64,000 bases of DNA from positions 1-64,000 of the forward strand of contig BGZK01002093.1 of the NCBI GenBank assembly GCA_005406025.1, read 5' to 3'. The position numbers and the translations under genes were made by a program. Of this stretch, positions 12,934-25,107 are shown piece by piece. Positions within the stretch are counted from its first letter, which is position 1; every line of letters begins with the position of its first letter. A model generated the notes under the pieces. It saw only the letters and a list, made by a program, of their open reading frames with translations. It was not told where the DNA came from and searched no databases. This stretch comes from Eumeta japonica. Taxonomy: Eukaryota; Arthropoda; Insecta; Lepidoptera; Psychidae.

Positions 12934-13125
12934 TCAATTACAACCCTTCACTAAAATGTATTCCCCAACATAAAATAACATGTATTCAATCATTTCCACT
13001 TGAATCTTCTCCGGTGCTGTTGTTGTTGTATAAAGTCCACCTTGATCTTTGACACTTTCAAAAACGTATTTGAGAGTTTTCTCGTGAATCACACCGGGAT
13101 CGAAGGACGACTTTGTCTTTCGTAA
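12934..13125 (-). CDS. possible terminal exon of an unknown protein
   Basis: The minus strand shows a pyrimidine-rich tract ending in a TTACTTACAG acceptor at 13126, followed by 63 open codons and TGA. The translation includes SFDPGVIHEKTLKYVFESVK and TTAPEKIQVEMIEYMLFYVG and ends YILVKGCN. Composition and the acceptor suggest an authentic exon or retained exon fragment. There is no in-frame start upstream, and I found no partner exons, so it may be an isolated relic. Family not recognised. Confidence 0.3.
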   Translation of the reverse strand, partial: LRKTKSSFDPGVIHEKTLKYVFESVKDQGGLYTTTTAPEKIQVEMIEYMLFYVGEYILVKGCN

Positions 13126-14559
13126 CTGTAAGTAAATATATACTAAACCTTAAAATAAGTTTTATTTGCGTAAAATGCAACACGTGTCGCACACTTGTTT
13201 ATGGACTGTTGCGCACCAAAAGTGCTGACTAGGTTCGCGACGTTTACTAGTCGATTTTAAGTTGAAGATTCTATGCCGCATCTCCACCAGGAACGTCTGT
13301 ACAAGACGAAGCAGAAGAGATAACCCCTCAACTCGCACGTCGCCGCGGAGCGCTCACTCTTGGTAAAGCATCGATCAATGCTGCCGCTTCAGTAGTTATA
13401 AGCTAAACTTTGTAATCTAAAATTAAGTAATTTGTTAGAAAATTGCATTTTTGGTCCTCCGGCCGCAGACTTCATAATTCACATATAGTATAAATTATTT
13501 GGTACACAAGTTTTCATATTCTACACGATTAATCTATTTAGTAGGTCATTAATGAAATTTATTCCGTAATACTAATGAAATTGTTATATTAATTAATTAC
13601 TTTCTTAGCGTGCTTTCCCTTTTATTGGACAGTTGACTTTTTACTTTTCCATAGTTTTTACAATCAATTTGTATTAAAACGAGTGAAAACGATCATGGCG
13701 CGTAGTAACGAGTATCTTTTAAAGAACGCATTGTGTAATGACTTTCAACAATTGTTGAAGCCGTATTATTTGCCACAAAACTGCTATTCGCCTCAAAGTA
13801 CAGCATCAAAGATAACTTTGTACTCCCAAATTCAAAGATGTATTGCGCAGCTGTCGTATTCGTGCTGCACTATCATTTCTGTTTATTTTGGCGTTAGTTT
13901 GAGCATATCCTGTAGAATAGAAAATGGATGTCCCTTGAAGACCGATATGCATACTCTTTTGGGTTATTTAATTACAACTGCATGCACAATTGTTCAAAGC
14001 GATGCATCCGTTAAACTATTGATTCAAATGCAAAACATGGATAGGAAACTGAAAGCCTTCGCTGTATCAAACCTTCCCTATTTCGTTGTAAAACACTGGT
14101 GCTCCGTCATTTTAATAACAATGTTTTACATAATACTATCGTTAATATTCATAGCTTTGGAGACAGATCGCTTTCCTTGGATTACTTATCTTACAATTTT
14201 TCTTTTGATTATATTCGATATAAACATTCTGTATGCGACTTGTGTTGTTCAATTTCTTTCCTCTAGATTGGAGTGTTTTTCGAGCTTGTTCATTTCTTAT
14301 TACAAAAACTCACAAAACATATCCACGACAAACGAGTTAAGCAAACCATTAAAGGATTTATGGAAAATACTTAAAGAAATATTCGAAGCCTTCGCATTAT
14401 CCCATAACTTATTACAATACCCGGTACATTGTTTGTGTTATATTTATTATGTATTTTTATTTGTTCTACATTTACTATTACTATTTTTATTTATATAATC
14501 TCAATCCTATTTTTCACAAGAGCAAGCAAAACTAAAGATTTCCACCCAGTACGGTCTTT

Positions 14560-14860
14560 GCATACCTCTCTTGCTTAAGTGATATCTGTCAATTTCGTCA
14601 TGCATGCTCGTTGGTTAAATGTACTTAAAATTTGGCCTTTTTAATGTGCTACTAATTTGGTCAACAAAAGATTTTCTATAGTTACTTTTACCGCCGTTTT
14701 TATCACACACATTCGCTCTGCAAATTTGTTTTACCAGTCTACATTCTTTCATCCTTTCCAGATGCCTAAACTACAACAGCGACATATTTTTCTGGTCACT
14801 ACATCTTCTTTCAAATCACACAGATCTTCAACATCACTGTTCTCACTGATTTAATAATTC
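14560..14860 (-). mobile_element. LINE 3' coding-end relic in intron 1 of receptor 2
   Basis: It is similar to 42240-42560 (same orientation) and to the reverse complement of 62880-63130. All three share the TTTGTTTTACCAGTCTAC-like core and the CACTACATCTTCTTT stretch. The best-preserved copy, at 62.9 kb, reads as the conserved carboxy end of a reverse transcriptase polyprotein (LRNVCGVSLKDRCRNSDVRE). This copy is in intron 1 and partly explains why that intron is 466 nt rather than the usual 72-83. Confidence 0.5.
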
Positions 14861-15239
14861 CTCTCATATTAATATTCGTCATGTTTTAGGTCCTCATCGA
14901 CGTGGTATCGACGTTCATCGACAGCCTGATAATATTGCAGCAGGCGATTGAGTGGGTGAAGGACGCAAAGGTAACGTCTATCATTGTGGTTCGATGCAAT
15001 CATAAAAAAAAATCTTTATAGTGAAATCTCTTTTGTACGAATACGTATGCAGAAAAGTGTAAATAAAAAAAATGGCGCTTGTGCCTAAAGTTAGCAACGT
15101 TTAATTTCGATTTCGTTCTTTTATCTTAATATTTTAATGATGATTATACCTGGAGAAAACTATACAAAGTATTCATGGCAGTTGTGAACAAATTCATTTC
15201 GTACAACTTGAATATTAGGGAAAGAAATAAAACTTTGAA

Positions 15240-15900
15240 ATAAGGTATCACTGCAGAACGAAACCCTTGTGGCTGCATGGTCTCTGTTGTAGGAGGATGA
15301 GATTAATCTCTTGAACATACTGTATCAAAGATGTCTAGTCTACCTTATTCGCTCTTGAAGACTTCCACCACAGGATGAAACTTTACAACTACATCGTTCT
15401 CTAGTCTATGTATGTATAAAGTTTTCAAGTCTACTCTGTATACCGTAGAAGAATTCCATTGTAGAAGAAAACCCTTTCGGCTGCATCGTCATTTGGTTTA
15501 CGAGGACACGATCCAATGTTAAAACAGACTGTGTATAAAGCTTCAAGTCTATGGTGTTCACCGTCGAAGAGTTTCATCGTAAAAGAAACTCTAACGGCTG
15601 CATCATTTTATTGTACGTTTTATGGTATCGTACGAAGACAAGATACAAGAATCTATCCATCGTCAGATCAACCTGTATGTAGTCTCAAGTCTAACCTGTT
15701 TACCGTTACCATCAATGGAGTGCCACTACAGATGGAAACATTTATTGCTGTGTCATTCTCTTGTGCATAACAAGATTATCCATCGTCATAACAGTCCGTA
15801 TTTAAAGTTTCAAGTCTATGCCATTACAGATGAAGAGTTCCACATCTGATGACTGCGTCGTTTTCTGATGCATGATTTACGAGGATATGATTGGTTTTAA
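15240..15900 (+). repeat. degenerate minisatellite, period near 115 bp
   Basis: The block GGCTGCATCGT-like recurs at 15271, 15387, 15479, 15596, 15745 and 15851. A second anchor, CAAGTCTA-like, recurs at about 15336, 15429, 15545, 15688 and 15812. Each unit also has a GTAGAAGA or CGTAAAAGAAA stretch before the first anchor. About six imperfect head-to-tail copies lie within intron 2 of receptor 2. Confidence 0.65.
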
Positions 15901-16114
15901 TTAAATATCCACATTCGTTGCTGTTTGTTGTTAAGGAGTTCGTTTGTACACTTTCATACTCCATGTCCGTCCGTCCAATGTACAATGATGGTGAAATTAA
16001 AATGGGGTCACTATGGAATTATTTAACCTAATGCAAAGGGAATCATTCAAATCTATCTATAAACAGAGAAGTTATGTGTGAACATATATAAATATGTATA
16101 CATTATATATATAA

Positions 16115-16160
<46 letters not shown>

Positions 16161-17731
16161 GGTCATATTTCTTACCCTCATTTGTAGTTTGTATTATATT
16201 AAAACGTAAGGTGTCCATTTTTACTTCCTAGTATATATTTGTATTGTTCACAAATTACTGGAAAAATCGAGTTTTAGATTGGTTATTGATTTATGTACGT
16301 AATCGTCTTAAGGTTAAACGTCGGCCACCGTGGGCGGCAAGCTCGCAAACAGGTGGAACGTCCTCTAGTGGACTTATGAGTTTCCCTGAGATGCATGCTG
16401 ATGAAAATGTGTTTCTCATAGATGAAAACGGAACGGTGGTGGCTCTACGGTTAAGATATCGTCTTCGGACCATAAAGTGCCGGTTTCGATTCTGACCGTG
16501 AGCGAATTTAACCAATGAGTTTTCATTCAATTGAAAATACACGCTTCGTGCTTCCGAGGCACGTTAAGCCTTCGGTGCCAGACGTCGCCAACGCATTTGT
16601 GACGACAGTTGTTAGCAGATCGTAACCCACACTGAGCTGATTGGGGACTTATGGTCCAATCTGAAATTCAAAGATTGTGGAAGGCTATGCCTCAGCAATA
16701 GGTAAATAAAACTTGACGTAACAATTGGTATGGGAATTTCATGTATAAAAGATGTTTTTACAACATATTAATTGTAGAAGTTTATTAAATAGAAAAATGA
16801 AAACAATAAGTTTATGATTAAAAACAACGATTTACCGATTTATTCGCCACGAGATCTCCGAAACTGTTCGCTCGAACAGAATTAAATTTGGTCAGATGAA
16901 AAGTTTGTATAATCCTATCCATTAGGATAGCGTTTTTGGAAATTCGCTTTTTATGAAATTAAATAGGAGTTAACTTTTGTAAGATATTTTTTATAATGAG
17001 ATAAAACTAAGAAATTTGTTATAAATATGCCTCATCGAAAATGGTAAAACGCATCTTTCACGTAGGTGTGTAAATGAATGGGTTGTTACAATATATAAAA
17101 ATTGTGTTTTGTTCATTTTGCGAACCTAAACCATCCATCCAATTACTATGAAACTGGTGATATGTTGCACGCGCAAAAGAAAGGTTTTCGAAAAACAGTG
17201 TCGCGGGAGCAGTTACAGGACACTTGGAAGATGTGAAACATCGAAACGATTTTGTATAAAAATGTCCATGAAGATTTATTAAAGGATATAAATACAGCAG
17301 AATCAAAACGAAATATTCAATTTTTTTTTAAAGAAATGTTATTCCATTTATAAGCTAGAATAGAGACATTGTCTCGGTCTTCAGCGTATGCTCACCGTTA
17401 TAGCCTGATACAAATATTGCTAGATCACCGCCATGCGCAAACGACTTGTGCATAGAGTCGAGTGGAGGAGAGCGTAGCTGAATGGAGACTGCGTCTCGGT
17501 CTCTACGATTTTACTCCCACAATGAGCAAAACTTGTATTTGTCCCTGACTTAATCTAGCAATTTTAGAGTTTGACTGATTTATTTTAATAATTATTTTGG
17601 TAAGAGGAGCAGAATTAAGATTCGAGGCCGGTTCGAAATCGACAGTAAAATTTCTTATATAATTGTGACATTTCACAGGTATTGAATTGAGTTAACGCAT
17701 CGATTTTCCATATGATCAAAGAATGTTTTCG
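15901..17731. other. rest of intron 2 of receptor 2
   Basis: It contains a TA microsatellite (16116-16157) and a less AT-rich patch at 16315-16640 with a short open frame and no recognisable motif. The length of this intron (about 2.8 kb) reflects accumulated repeats. Confidence 0.4.
16116..16157. repeat. (TA)n microsatellite
   Basis: Uninterrupted alternating TA for about 42 bases, preceded by interrupted TA-rich sequence from 16083. Confidence 0.9.
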
Positions 17732-17884
17732 ACCGCATCATTACATGAAATTTCACTTGTATACGTCTACTTCATTGTATGGATTATAAAAAATTGCATT
17801 TGTGATCATGTTCTCTGTGGCTGCGGAAATTCGCCTACTCGACAAAAGTGCGTGCACTGCAATTTTAGAACAAAACCCCGAAAA

Positions 17885-20041
17885 GTAAGATCACAATTTT
17901 TTACATACCTTAATGAATTAATTTATAATTATGATTTATATTAAATAATTAGAGTGCCGTTCTAATAACAAACGTATTCAATTTTAAATATTTAGTTTCG
18001 TTTAAATTTACTTCTATATTTATTTTTTCTATATTAAACCTCCGGCGTAAACAGATTAGTGTTATAAGTTTTACTTGTGTATTTATGTATCTGTGTATAT
18101 GTGTGTCTCTCTGTCATTGTAGTTTCTGAACGGCTGAACCAATTTTAAGTTAGTACTTTTTGTTTAGAACGTGGCTTAAGTGATACATAGTTTCTTTATC
18201 TACGATTCAAAATTGAATTCAGCTGTTTGAGATTATCAAATCTTTACTGCATTTAACACTTCAGGTACTTAACTACTAACTTTGAATTGATACTGCTGTA
18301 TCACCTGAGATTGTTAATGATAACATAAATAAGAGAAATGAGGATAAATTAGTAAGGGATTATAAAGTGATTTCACGCGCTCAGTCGATATAAATTTTGG
18401 TATACGATGTAGTATCGTTTGCGGCTGATAAGTGTATGAATGTATAAAAAGAACAAAAATGAATGAATGAAGTGAATTGAGCGAATTAATAAACACACCT
18501 GATATAGCACTGCGCTGTATACAGTGAGGCGCGGTGGGTACGGTACGGAGTGTGAGCTACGAATGTGGTAGGTAGTTCAAAATGATCAAAAAATGGATGT
18601 TTACGAATTGGTATAATATAATAGGTGTTGAATACACTGTAGGATGCATAGTGTAGTATTCTACACTAAAAAATCGCTTTCGTAGTATAAAAATAGTGGT
18701 TAATGTATTTTAAATACTAATAGTAGGTTGAGTACACTTTGGTGAAATACATAAATGGAAATACCTTGTAAGCTTTTTATGCGACCTAAAGTTACAGAAA
18801 TTTGGCCTTTTTCAAAAGTACTTTCGCTTAAATAAGCCACCGCCTTTTTTATAGTATTCCCTTGCAACTTGGAGACAGTTGTCGATTGTAGCATGTCTAT
18901 TGGCATTACATAAAATTTAAAAAACTCGAAATAAAACTTAAATTAAAATTTACAAAACGCTGCCAAAAATATAACGTCTAAAATAATATGCAATGGCTCT
19001 TTAGCTCAATATAATTAATACGTAATATTTTGATCCAAGTGCCGCTGCATGGGAGGACCGATAAGTAGTTAAATAAAACAACGGAATATAAAAAATATTA
19101 AAACATTTAATTACTAGTAAACTATCAAGCCAACATAAGTAAATATCAAAACAACCGTTTATGATCGTTGAGTGTAAGTATTAATTTATTAACTCAAACA
19201 AATGCGCGACATAGAAATAACCGTCAACGACATCTGCTCTCACGTGTCTGCCCGTTCGAGTCACAGCAGTAAGTTACGCCCCACGCCGTATACTGCACAT
19301 CACGTGACTTACGCTGGCAGATAACTAATGAAACCTTCACCAGCTATTTAGTGCTGTGGATGCGGGTTGCGCAGGAATAGAACAAATGACGGAAACTGAC
19401 GAGGCTCATACCCAGCAATAATCAAATTATGCTGTAGAATATAGCTGCTAATAACTTTATATTTTCATTTACGATCTCCGATGCGACAATGCTCAGTTTA
19501 AAATACCCACTATTAATATTAAACTTAAAGGGTCAATACGTAATAATTTTTACAATTTAGAGATCCACGCCCTACGTCGAGGGCGTGGATCTGATCTGAT
19601 TCAAGAACGACACGAACATTTATATGATTTAAAAAAACAATTTTTAGTCTAGGTATTTTATTGTATTAGAGCATGTATTAAAAATAAAAAAATATGAGTA
19701 TTTTATAAATTATTTAATACTCTTTAAAATACAAAATATCCGAGTACTCTCATAACGAAGTATTTTTAATAAATTTTATGGAATTTCTACATCTTTAAGT
19801 TTTACTTAAATATCGCATAAAAAAAGTTGCATGTACTTATAAAATTGTATTTGTTTTATTGAAAGGTTGTTTTATGTATTAAGTTTTTTTTTCGCCTAGT
19901 AATTTATGTTTGTCAGTCTGGCATTTTTGTTTGTAACGCACAAAGTATAAATATTTGCTTCTATTCGATCTCATAAATCCCATGTTCACAGTAAATTAGC
20001 TTGAAGCTAATTAGTATCCAAATTAACTCCAACGTTTACAG
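17885..20041. other. intron 3 of receptor 2
   Basis: AT-rich. Near 18080-18200 it has a GTGTGTCTCTCTGTCATTG stretch followed by CTGAACGGCTGAACCAATT, the head of a dispersed repeat also seen near 49980-50290, 52860 and 61690. A perfect GC-rich hairpin lies at 19561-19592. No coding frame is conserved. Confidence 0.45.
19561..19592. repeat. perfect GC-rich hairpin, 13-bp arms
   Basis: Arms AGATCCACGCCCT and AGGGCGTGGATCT surround a 6-base ACGTCG loop, and every arm base pairs. It stands out in strongly AT-rich intron DNA. It is probably the tip of a foldback element, and no longer flanking inverted repeat was seen. Confidence 0.8.
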
Positions 20042-20354
20042 GTGAATATCAAAAGACAGCCAAGAATGTATTGCGTCTATGCAATCAACTCTGCTAAGAT
20101 GCGCGTGTGCGGTCTATTCACCGTGGACGCCGCACTGCCGCTGCGGCTGATGAGCCTCGTCACTACTTACTGCATTGTGCTGCTGCAGTTTGCATTCTTG
20201 CATAAGTTCAATCAATATGATAGTAAAGTTGTATAATCTATGTTATTTGAATAAACTAGAATTCACTTGATAATGATTTGTGCATTAATTTTGATATCGA
20301 TACCGATATTGATATCGATTGGAATAAAAATACCGCAATATTAGATTTAACATA

Positions 20355-20410
20355 AGCTTTTCAAAATTTTACTGAGTTTCTGTAGTATTGACACTTGTCT
20401 AAAGTTCCAA
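20355..20410 (-). mobile_element. LINE reverse transcriptase sliver
   Basis: The minus-strand translation RQVSILQKLSKIL matches the RPISMLPTLSKIF block of the RT relic at 6.5-7.0 kb. Only this block was seen. Confidence 0.4.
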
Positions 20411-21765
20411 AGGTCTGGTACACTATCAGATTTTAATATTGGAATTATTTTAATTTGCTCAATTAGATAAGAAACATATCACAAACGGCAAAGCATTAAA
20501 ATCACAACTAAACATGGGGCAATGCAGTCTATCAGTGTTAATTATTACATACAAGTAAAGCTCTACTTTATTTAAAAAAACTTAAACAACAATAATTTTA
20601 TCGTCCATGCGAACAGAGCCAACGAGTACATAGTAATAAATAAAACCCATAATTATCCATTCTTGGTATGGCTTTCGTCACATTCTGCCGCAGTTCAATT
20701 TTCTAAAAATGCTTCTACGAATATGAACTGCACATTTTTTTATGATTACAAAATTACCCCTGCAGGTAGTATGTACCGTGATGTAGATCAACATAGGGGA
20801 ATATTTTTCACTTCGAAAATTTAATTTTCCAAAATTTTTGAAATATTTCAAATGTTTTTGAAAAGCAAAATTTTTGACACTTCTGGCACCAATATCTTAC
20901 TAAAATCGTTTCAGTAGTTCGATTAAATAATATAAATACGCAGACAACGACAGATGTGCCAGTTTTGTGTCAGAAACCTTCCTCGCAATTACTTGCAGCC
21001 GGCTTCATAGTAATCGAATGTAAAGTTTTAGCATGCAAGTAAAAAATGACGAATCACACAATCCTAAAAATAAGTAGCTAATCCCTATTAAAATTTGATT
21101 TCTTTTACGGAAATACGGTAGAACAAACAATCTCACAATTTATCATCAGTCAGAGTAAAAATTAAAAAGTTGTATAGAGTAGGTGCCTCATGGAATAAAT
21201 ATTTATCAACAACAATTACACATCTGCATTTTTAATATCTCAGTACAGATGGATAAATAAAAGTATCCATGATTCCATCGGTAATTATAATTCCAGCGGT
21301 AATTTATTTCAATTTCAAATTTTATTAAATTTTGTTTATCTGTTTCGGAGATTGTTCCGAACAAACAAACAAACAGATCCATTATCGAAATCACATAGGG
21401 TATATAATTTGTGTAAACACATGTTGTTGTTGTATAGGAATTTTCATCATGATCGATAATCGATGAACGTTCTTAATAAATTGATGAACAGTTTTTAAGT
21501 TATAAAGAGACAAGTCACCGACATGAGTTTTAAAGTAGTAAAATTGAGGACAGTGATTCACAAAACGAATATCTACCATAAGATTTGCAAATATTATTGA
21601 ATGTGCAAACAGACGGTACAGATTTATAAAGTAGTATAGCGTAGAGATTTGCTGAAATTGCGCAGCCCACTATGTGTTTTGTTAATAAACAAACTACACG
21701 AGAATGTATACTGTAACAATTAACGGAATTGAAATTGCAAGCGTGTCAAGAAGCAGACTCGAGAG

Positions 21766-22090
21766 CTGAAACCGAGACTGTTAGAAATTGAGAACAGTTC
21801 CATAAGACCAAAATTAAAATCAAGATCGAGATAGGAATCGGATTTTATTCCGATATATACCAAGTAGTATCGAAATGAGAAATGAGAGCAGGACAGGGAC
21901 CGAAATTGGGATCGAAATATGAATCTACATAATCAAAACCGAAAGTTGGAGAAATTGGCATCAAGAACAAGACCGAGATCTAATTCAACCACGGAATAAC
22001 AACCGGGTGTATGATTAAGATAGTAATCGGTCGACATATAAAATGAAGGAATTAATTACACGCTTAGGTGGGAAGAGCCGCGGTCGGAAG
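21766..22090 (+). repeat. purine-rich GGGACCGAAATTGGGATCG repeat upstream of receptor 3
   Basis: Repeated near-copies of GAAACCGAGA, AAGATCGAGATAGGAATCGG and GGGACCGAAATTGGGATCG occur here. The block is followed by TCGACATATAAAATGAAGG, GGAAGAGCCGCGG and a GGAAGCTAG end. That GC-rich tail resembles the end of a short dispersed element common in lepidopteran genomes. This is my recollection, not a search. Confidence 0.5.
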
Positions 22091-23959
22091 CTAGTCGCCA
22101 ATAAATCAACATATTACTATTTGTTTTACTACGCATAATATTTTATTAAATCGTTAAAACCAATCATAAAAGTACAGTTAAAACATTCTTAAATAACGAA
22201 CAGCTATCATTAAAGTACTTTTAATGGAAGGTAATTTCTAAATGTTCTATTATATTACTCATAATTCTTCAATAACGGTAATATATTTTATTTAAATAAG
22301 TAGGAAGTTTGGGAACAAAATAATCAACTTCTACCACCATTATTTCATTAATAACCTACGAAATTAATTGTGTAAAGTGTGTTTATCGAACTGTTGACAC
22401 ATCATTCCCTCCGTAGTCACGGAGTAGTAGTAACAATAAAAATACGAGGCGTAAAAAAAAAATGTCTCAAAGCAATGAGTTCCTTTTAAACAACGCTCTA
22501 GCTGAAGATTTTCAGCAAATGTTGCGGCCGTTCTACTTGACACAGAGACTGTTGTGCGCTTCAAAGTACATCATCAAGGATAGCTTTGTGCTCCCGAACT
22601 CGAAGGCTTATTGCGCAGTTAAAGTTTTAGTGCTGTGTTTTATCATCTACGCTTACTTCGCCGTTAGTTTGGAGACACCCTGTACAATGGAGAATCAATG
22701 TCCTTGATAACCGGTATGCATAATCTTGTGGCCCATTTTATTGCAACCGCAGGCAATTGTTCAAACTAAATCAGCTGTGAAACTTTGATTATTATGCAAA
22801 GCGTAGATATAAAATTAAAAGCTTTCGGCATTCCAAAACTGCCATATTTCGTTATGAGGAACTGGTGCTCCACTATTCTTCTACTATTACTTTTCGGATT
22901 TGGGATTTTAGTCACAACTCTGAACACAGATCGCTTTCCGTGGCTAACTTACGTAACAGTCGTTTTCACTATGATTTTTGATTTGAATGTGCTGTATGCA
23001 ACTTGTGTTCTTGAATTTCTTTCCTCAAGACTGGAGTGCTTTTCCATTCTGTTCCTTAATTACGTTAAAAATCCACCAATTGTACCCGTTGGAAACAATT
23101 CTAGTCATGCGTTCATAGATTTATTTAAGATCCCTAAAGTGATATTAAAAGCCTTCACTCTATCCGGCAATTTGGCGCAATATCAGGTATGTCATTTTAT
23201 CAGCAGGAACGTAATCATTTTGTTTATATATATTTAATGTAAACATTTATGATGTTACAGGTTCTCAGCTACATAATATCTACTTTTGTCAATATTCTTG
23301 TGACGTTACAAATAGTGATAGAATGGACGAAGTCGGGGATGGTAAGAAATTATTTCATTGTATGAGAAACAACAAAACATCAATTAAAACATTGTACATC
23401 AAAACGTGACTCATCATTTCAAAAATAAAATTGAGATCTACAAGCAACAGAGAAATAAAAAATGTTGACAGAGTTATATTATTTTTCTGTAAAATCTTTT
23501 AATATGAAATAATCGCAATATCTTAAAAGATATTTGAGTTCAAAAAGATTTTGTTGCCCATGTAAAAATTCATTACAATGAACAAGAGGCCTAGTCTTGC
23601 ATCAGATTCCTCTTTTTTTATTCAAAATATTTAGTTCTTATATATTTTACACCTAACTAGAGTTATGTTTCATAGCAGTTAACTGGCTTCACTTATCTTT
23701 TGGATGCATCAATAGCAAGCTTTTTAGCGTTAATGTAGGAAGAAAATGTGAATAAAGAACGAAATATAAGAAGGCTGTAATAGAAAATTGTTGGACAATT
23801 TCTGACCAAACTAAAAACTGGAATATGGTGAAAAGTTCTGAAATAATTCTGAAACACCACATGAGAGACGATAATGGATGTGTACTGAATCAATAAACCC
23901 ACGTAAAAGTGGTGGAAAAGTTATTTTGAAAGTTACTTTATATATGAATATACAATTTT

Positions 23960-24430
23960 AAACGATAATGTTACTGTGACTGAGTATATGAATGACTATG
24001 AAACTGGAAATGAAATTGACGCTGACGAAATTATGAAAGCAATAAACATATGTTAGCCGTAAAACTCCCGTATATGATAGGGTTTCATCAAATGTGCTGA
24101 AGGACGGCGGGGTACAGTCGCTTGCTATGTCAGAACTTTACAAGTGCTAGAAACCCGTGAGGTACCTAACGACTGATGAAAAATTGTCATTGTACCACCA
24201 AAAAAAGAAAAAATGCGGTCGCCCTATGAGTCTCATCAGAATTGTTGGCGGATTGTATTATAAACTTATTTTGAGAAAGTTGTGAAGCGACTCAAAGTAA
24301 GATCTGTGATGTTCAAACAAGATTTTGAAAAACTGAAGTACGTGGAACTGAAGAAAACTAAAGTATAGTATATCTTTGCCAGTGAAACTGTACAGAAAAA
24401 CTTTGGCCAAAGCTCAAAGGATTTTCTGTG
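23960..24430 (+). mobile_element. LINE reverse transcriptase relic in intron 2 of receptor 3
   Basis: The plus strand reads GNEIDADEIMKAINI, then PVYDRVSSNVLKDGG and, after frameshifts, SLIRIVGGLYYKLILR. These match the NE.T.DEI..A...K.AG.DR...E.L region and the RGISLLSVVGKLYAKVL region of RTE/R1-like reverse transcriptases. It is truncated and frameshifted, and lies in the same orientation as the host gene. Confidence 0.6.
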
Positions 24431-25107
24431 CTTTTTACTCGGGTTCTCTCTGGAAGCGAGTCTTGAACTTTTATAATCTATGAAATAATGACCAAATCAC
24501 AAATAGTAAAACATAGCAGTATTATCACTTAATTAATGTCAACGATATATGTGTAAATAGAAATTGAGAAGAAATTCTGAATGCTTAAGATTGAAGGACT
24601 TCTGGGATGTTTGAAAATAAATTTATCATGTATAAATTAGGATAAGAAAAAGGCATTACTTATAAAAAAATATTAACTTACTTCTCATAAATGGATACGT
24701 ATGATTACTTGATTTCTCTGATATGGAAATAGGCTGGAAGTTTATTAGAAGGACGTTGTTGTACAATAGTTAACGCAAAATATAGTGAGCCTATAACAAT
24801 TCAAACAAGAAATAAAGAAATTACTTCTATTTAATAAATTTGTAAAATTATTATTTTTTCATTGTATATCGCACAATAAATGAGCTATGAATACGATATA
24901 TTTTCAGACTAATGGAATTTACAAGCACATCTCAATCATACATGTTCTGTCGGTTGTATGGAACATGAAGAAATTCCTTATAATCGTTATGTTCTCTGTG
25001 AGCTGCAAGAAGTTCTACAACAGTATCGATGGTTTAAAACACGATTGCGTTGTTGTTTTGAACTCAACACCTGCAAAAAGTAAGATACTTCTACCTCTCC
25101 ACTTCTA

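Larger units (their letters stand above)
13695..20236 (+). pseudogene. gustatory receptor 2, decayed, with compensated frameshifts in exon 1
   Basis: Exon 1 is 13695-14423 (243 codons, MARSNEYLLKNALCNDFQQL; the upstream GTG in the same frame is not needed). It is open, but residues about 29-60 are read out of frame relative to paralogues. A 1-nt loss near 13780 and a 2-nt loss near 13867-13890 cancel each other. Exon 2 is 14890-14970 (VLIDVVSTFIDSLIILQQAI, EWVKDAK). The exon 3 relic 17732-17884 starts TASLHEISLVYVYFIVW but its acceptor has decayed from TTTTCAG to TTTTCG. Later deletions break the frame before a recognisable donor AAAA/GTAAG. Exon 4 is 20042-20236. It has lost 2 nt just before MRVCGLFTVDAALPLRLMSL, and its stop after TYCIVLLQFAFL is gone, adding 12 codons (HKFNQYDSKVV). 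It cannot make a normal receptor. Confidence 0.85.
20237..22461. other. intergenic between receptors 2 and 3
   Basis: At 20355-20410 the minus strand reads RQVSILQKLSKIL, a sliver of LINE reverse transcriptase. A purine-rich repeat block occupies about 21766-22090. The rest is AT-rich with no gene. Confidence 0.45.

Noticed and set aside
13683..13694. Upstream in-frame start (GTG AAA ACG ATC) for receptor 2
   Set aside because: The ATG at 13695 aligns with the start of every paralogue, and GTG starts are not expected in insect nuclear genes.
14657..14854. 65-codon frame in intron 1 of receptor 2
   Set aside because: It lies antisense to a LINE carboxy-end relic that is repeated at two other places in the window.
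17723..17944. 73-codon frame as an independent gene
   Set aside because: It is the decayed exon 3 of receptor 2 (TASLHEISLVYVYFIVW aligns with the paralogues).
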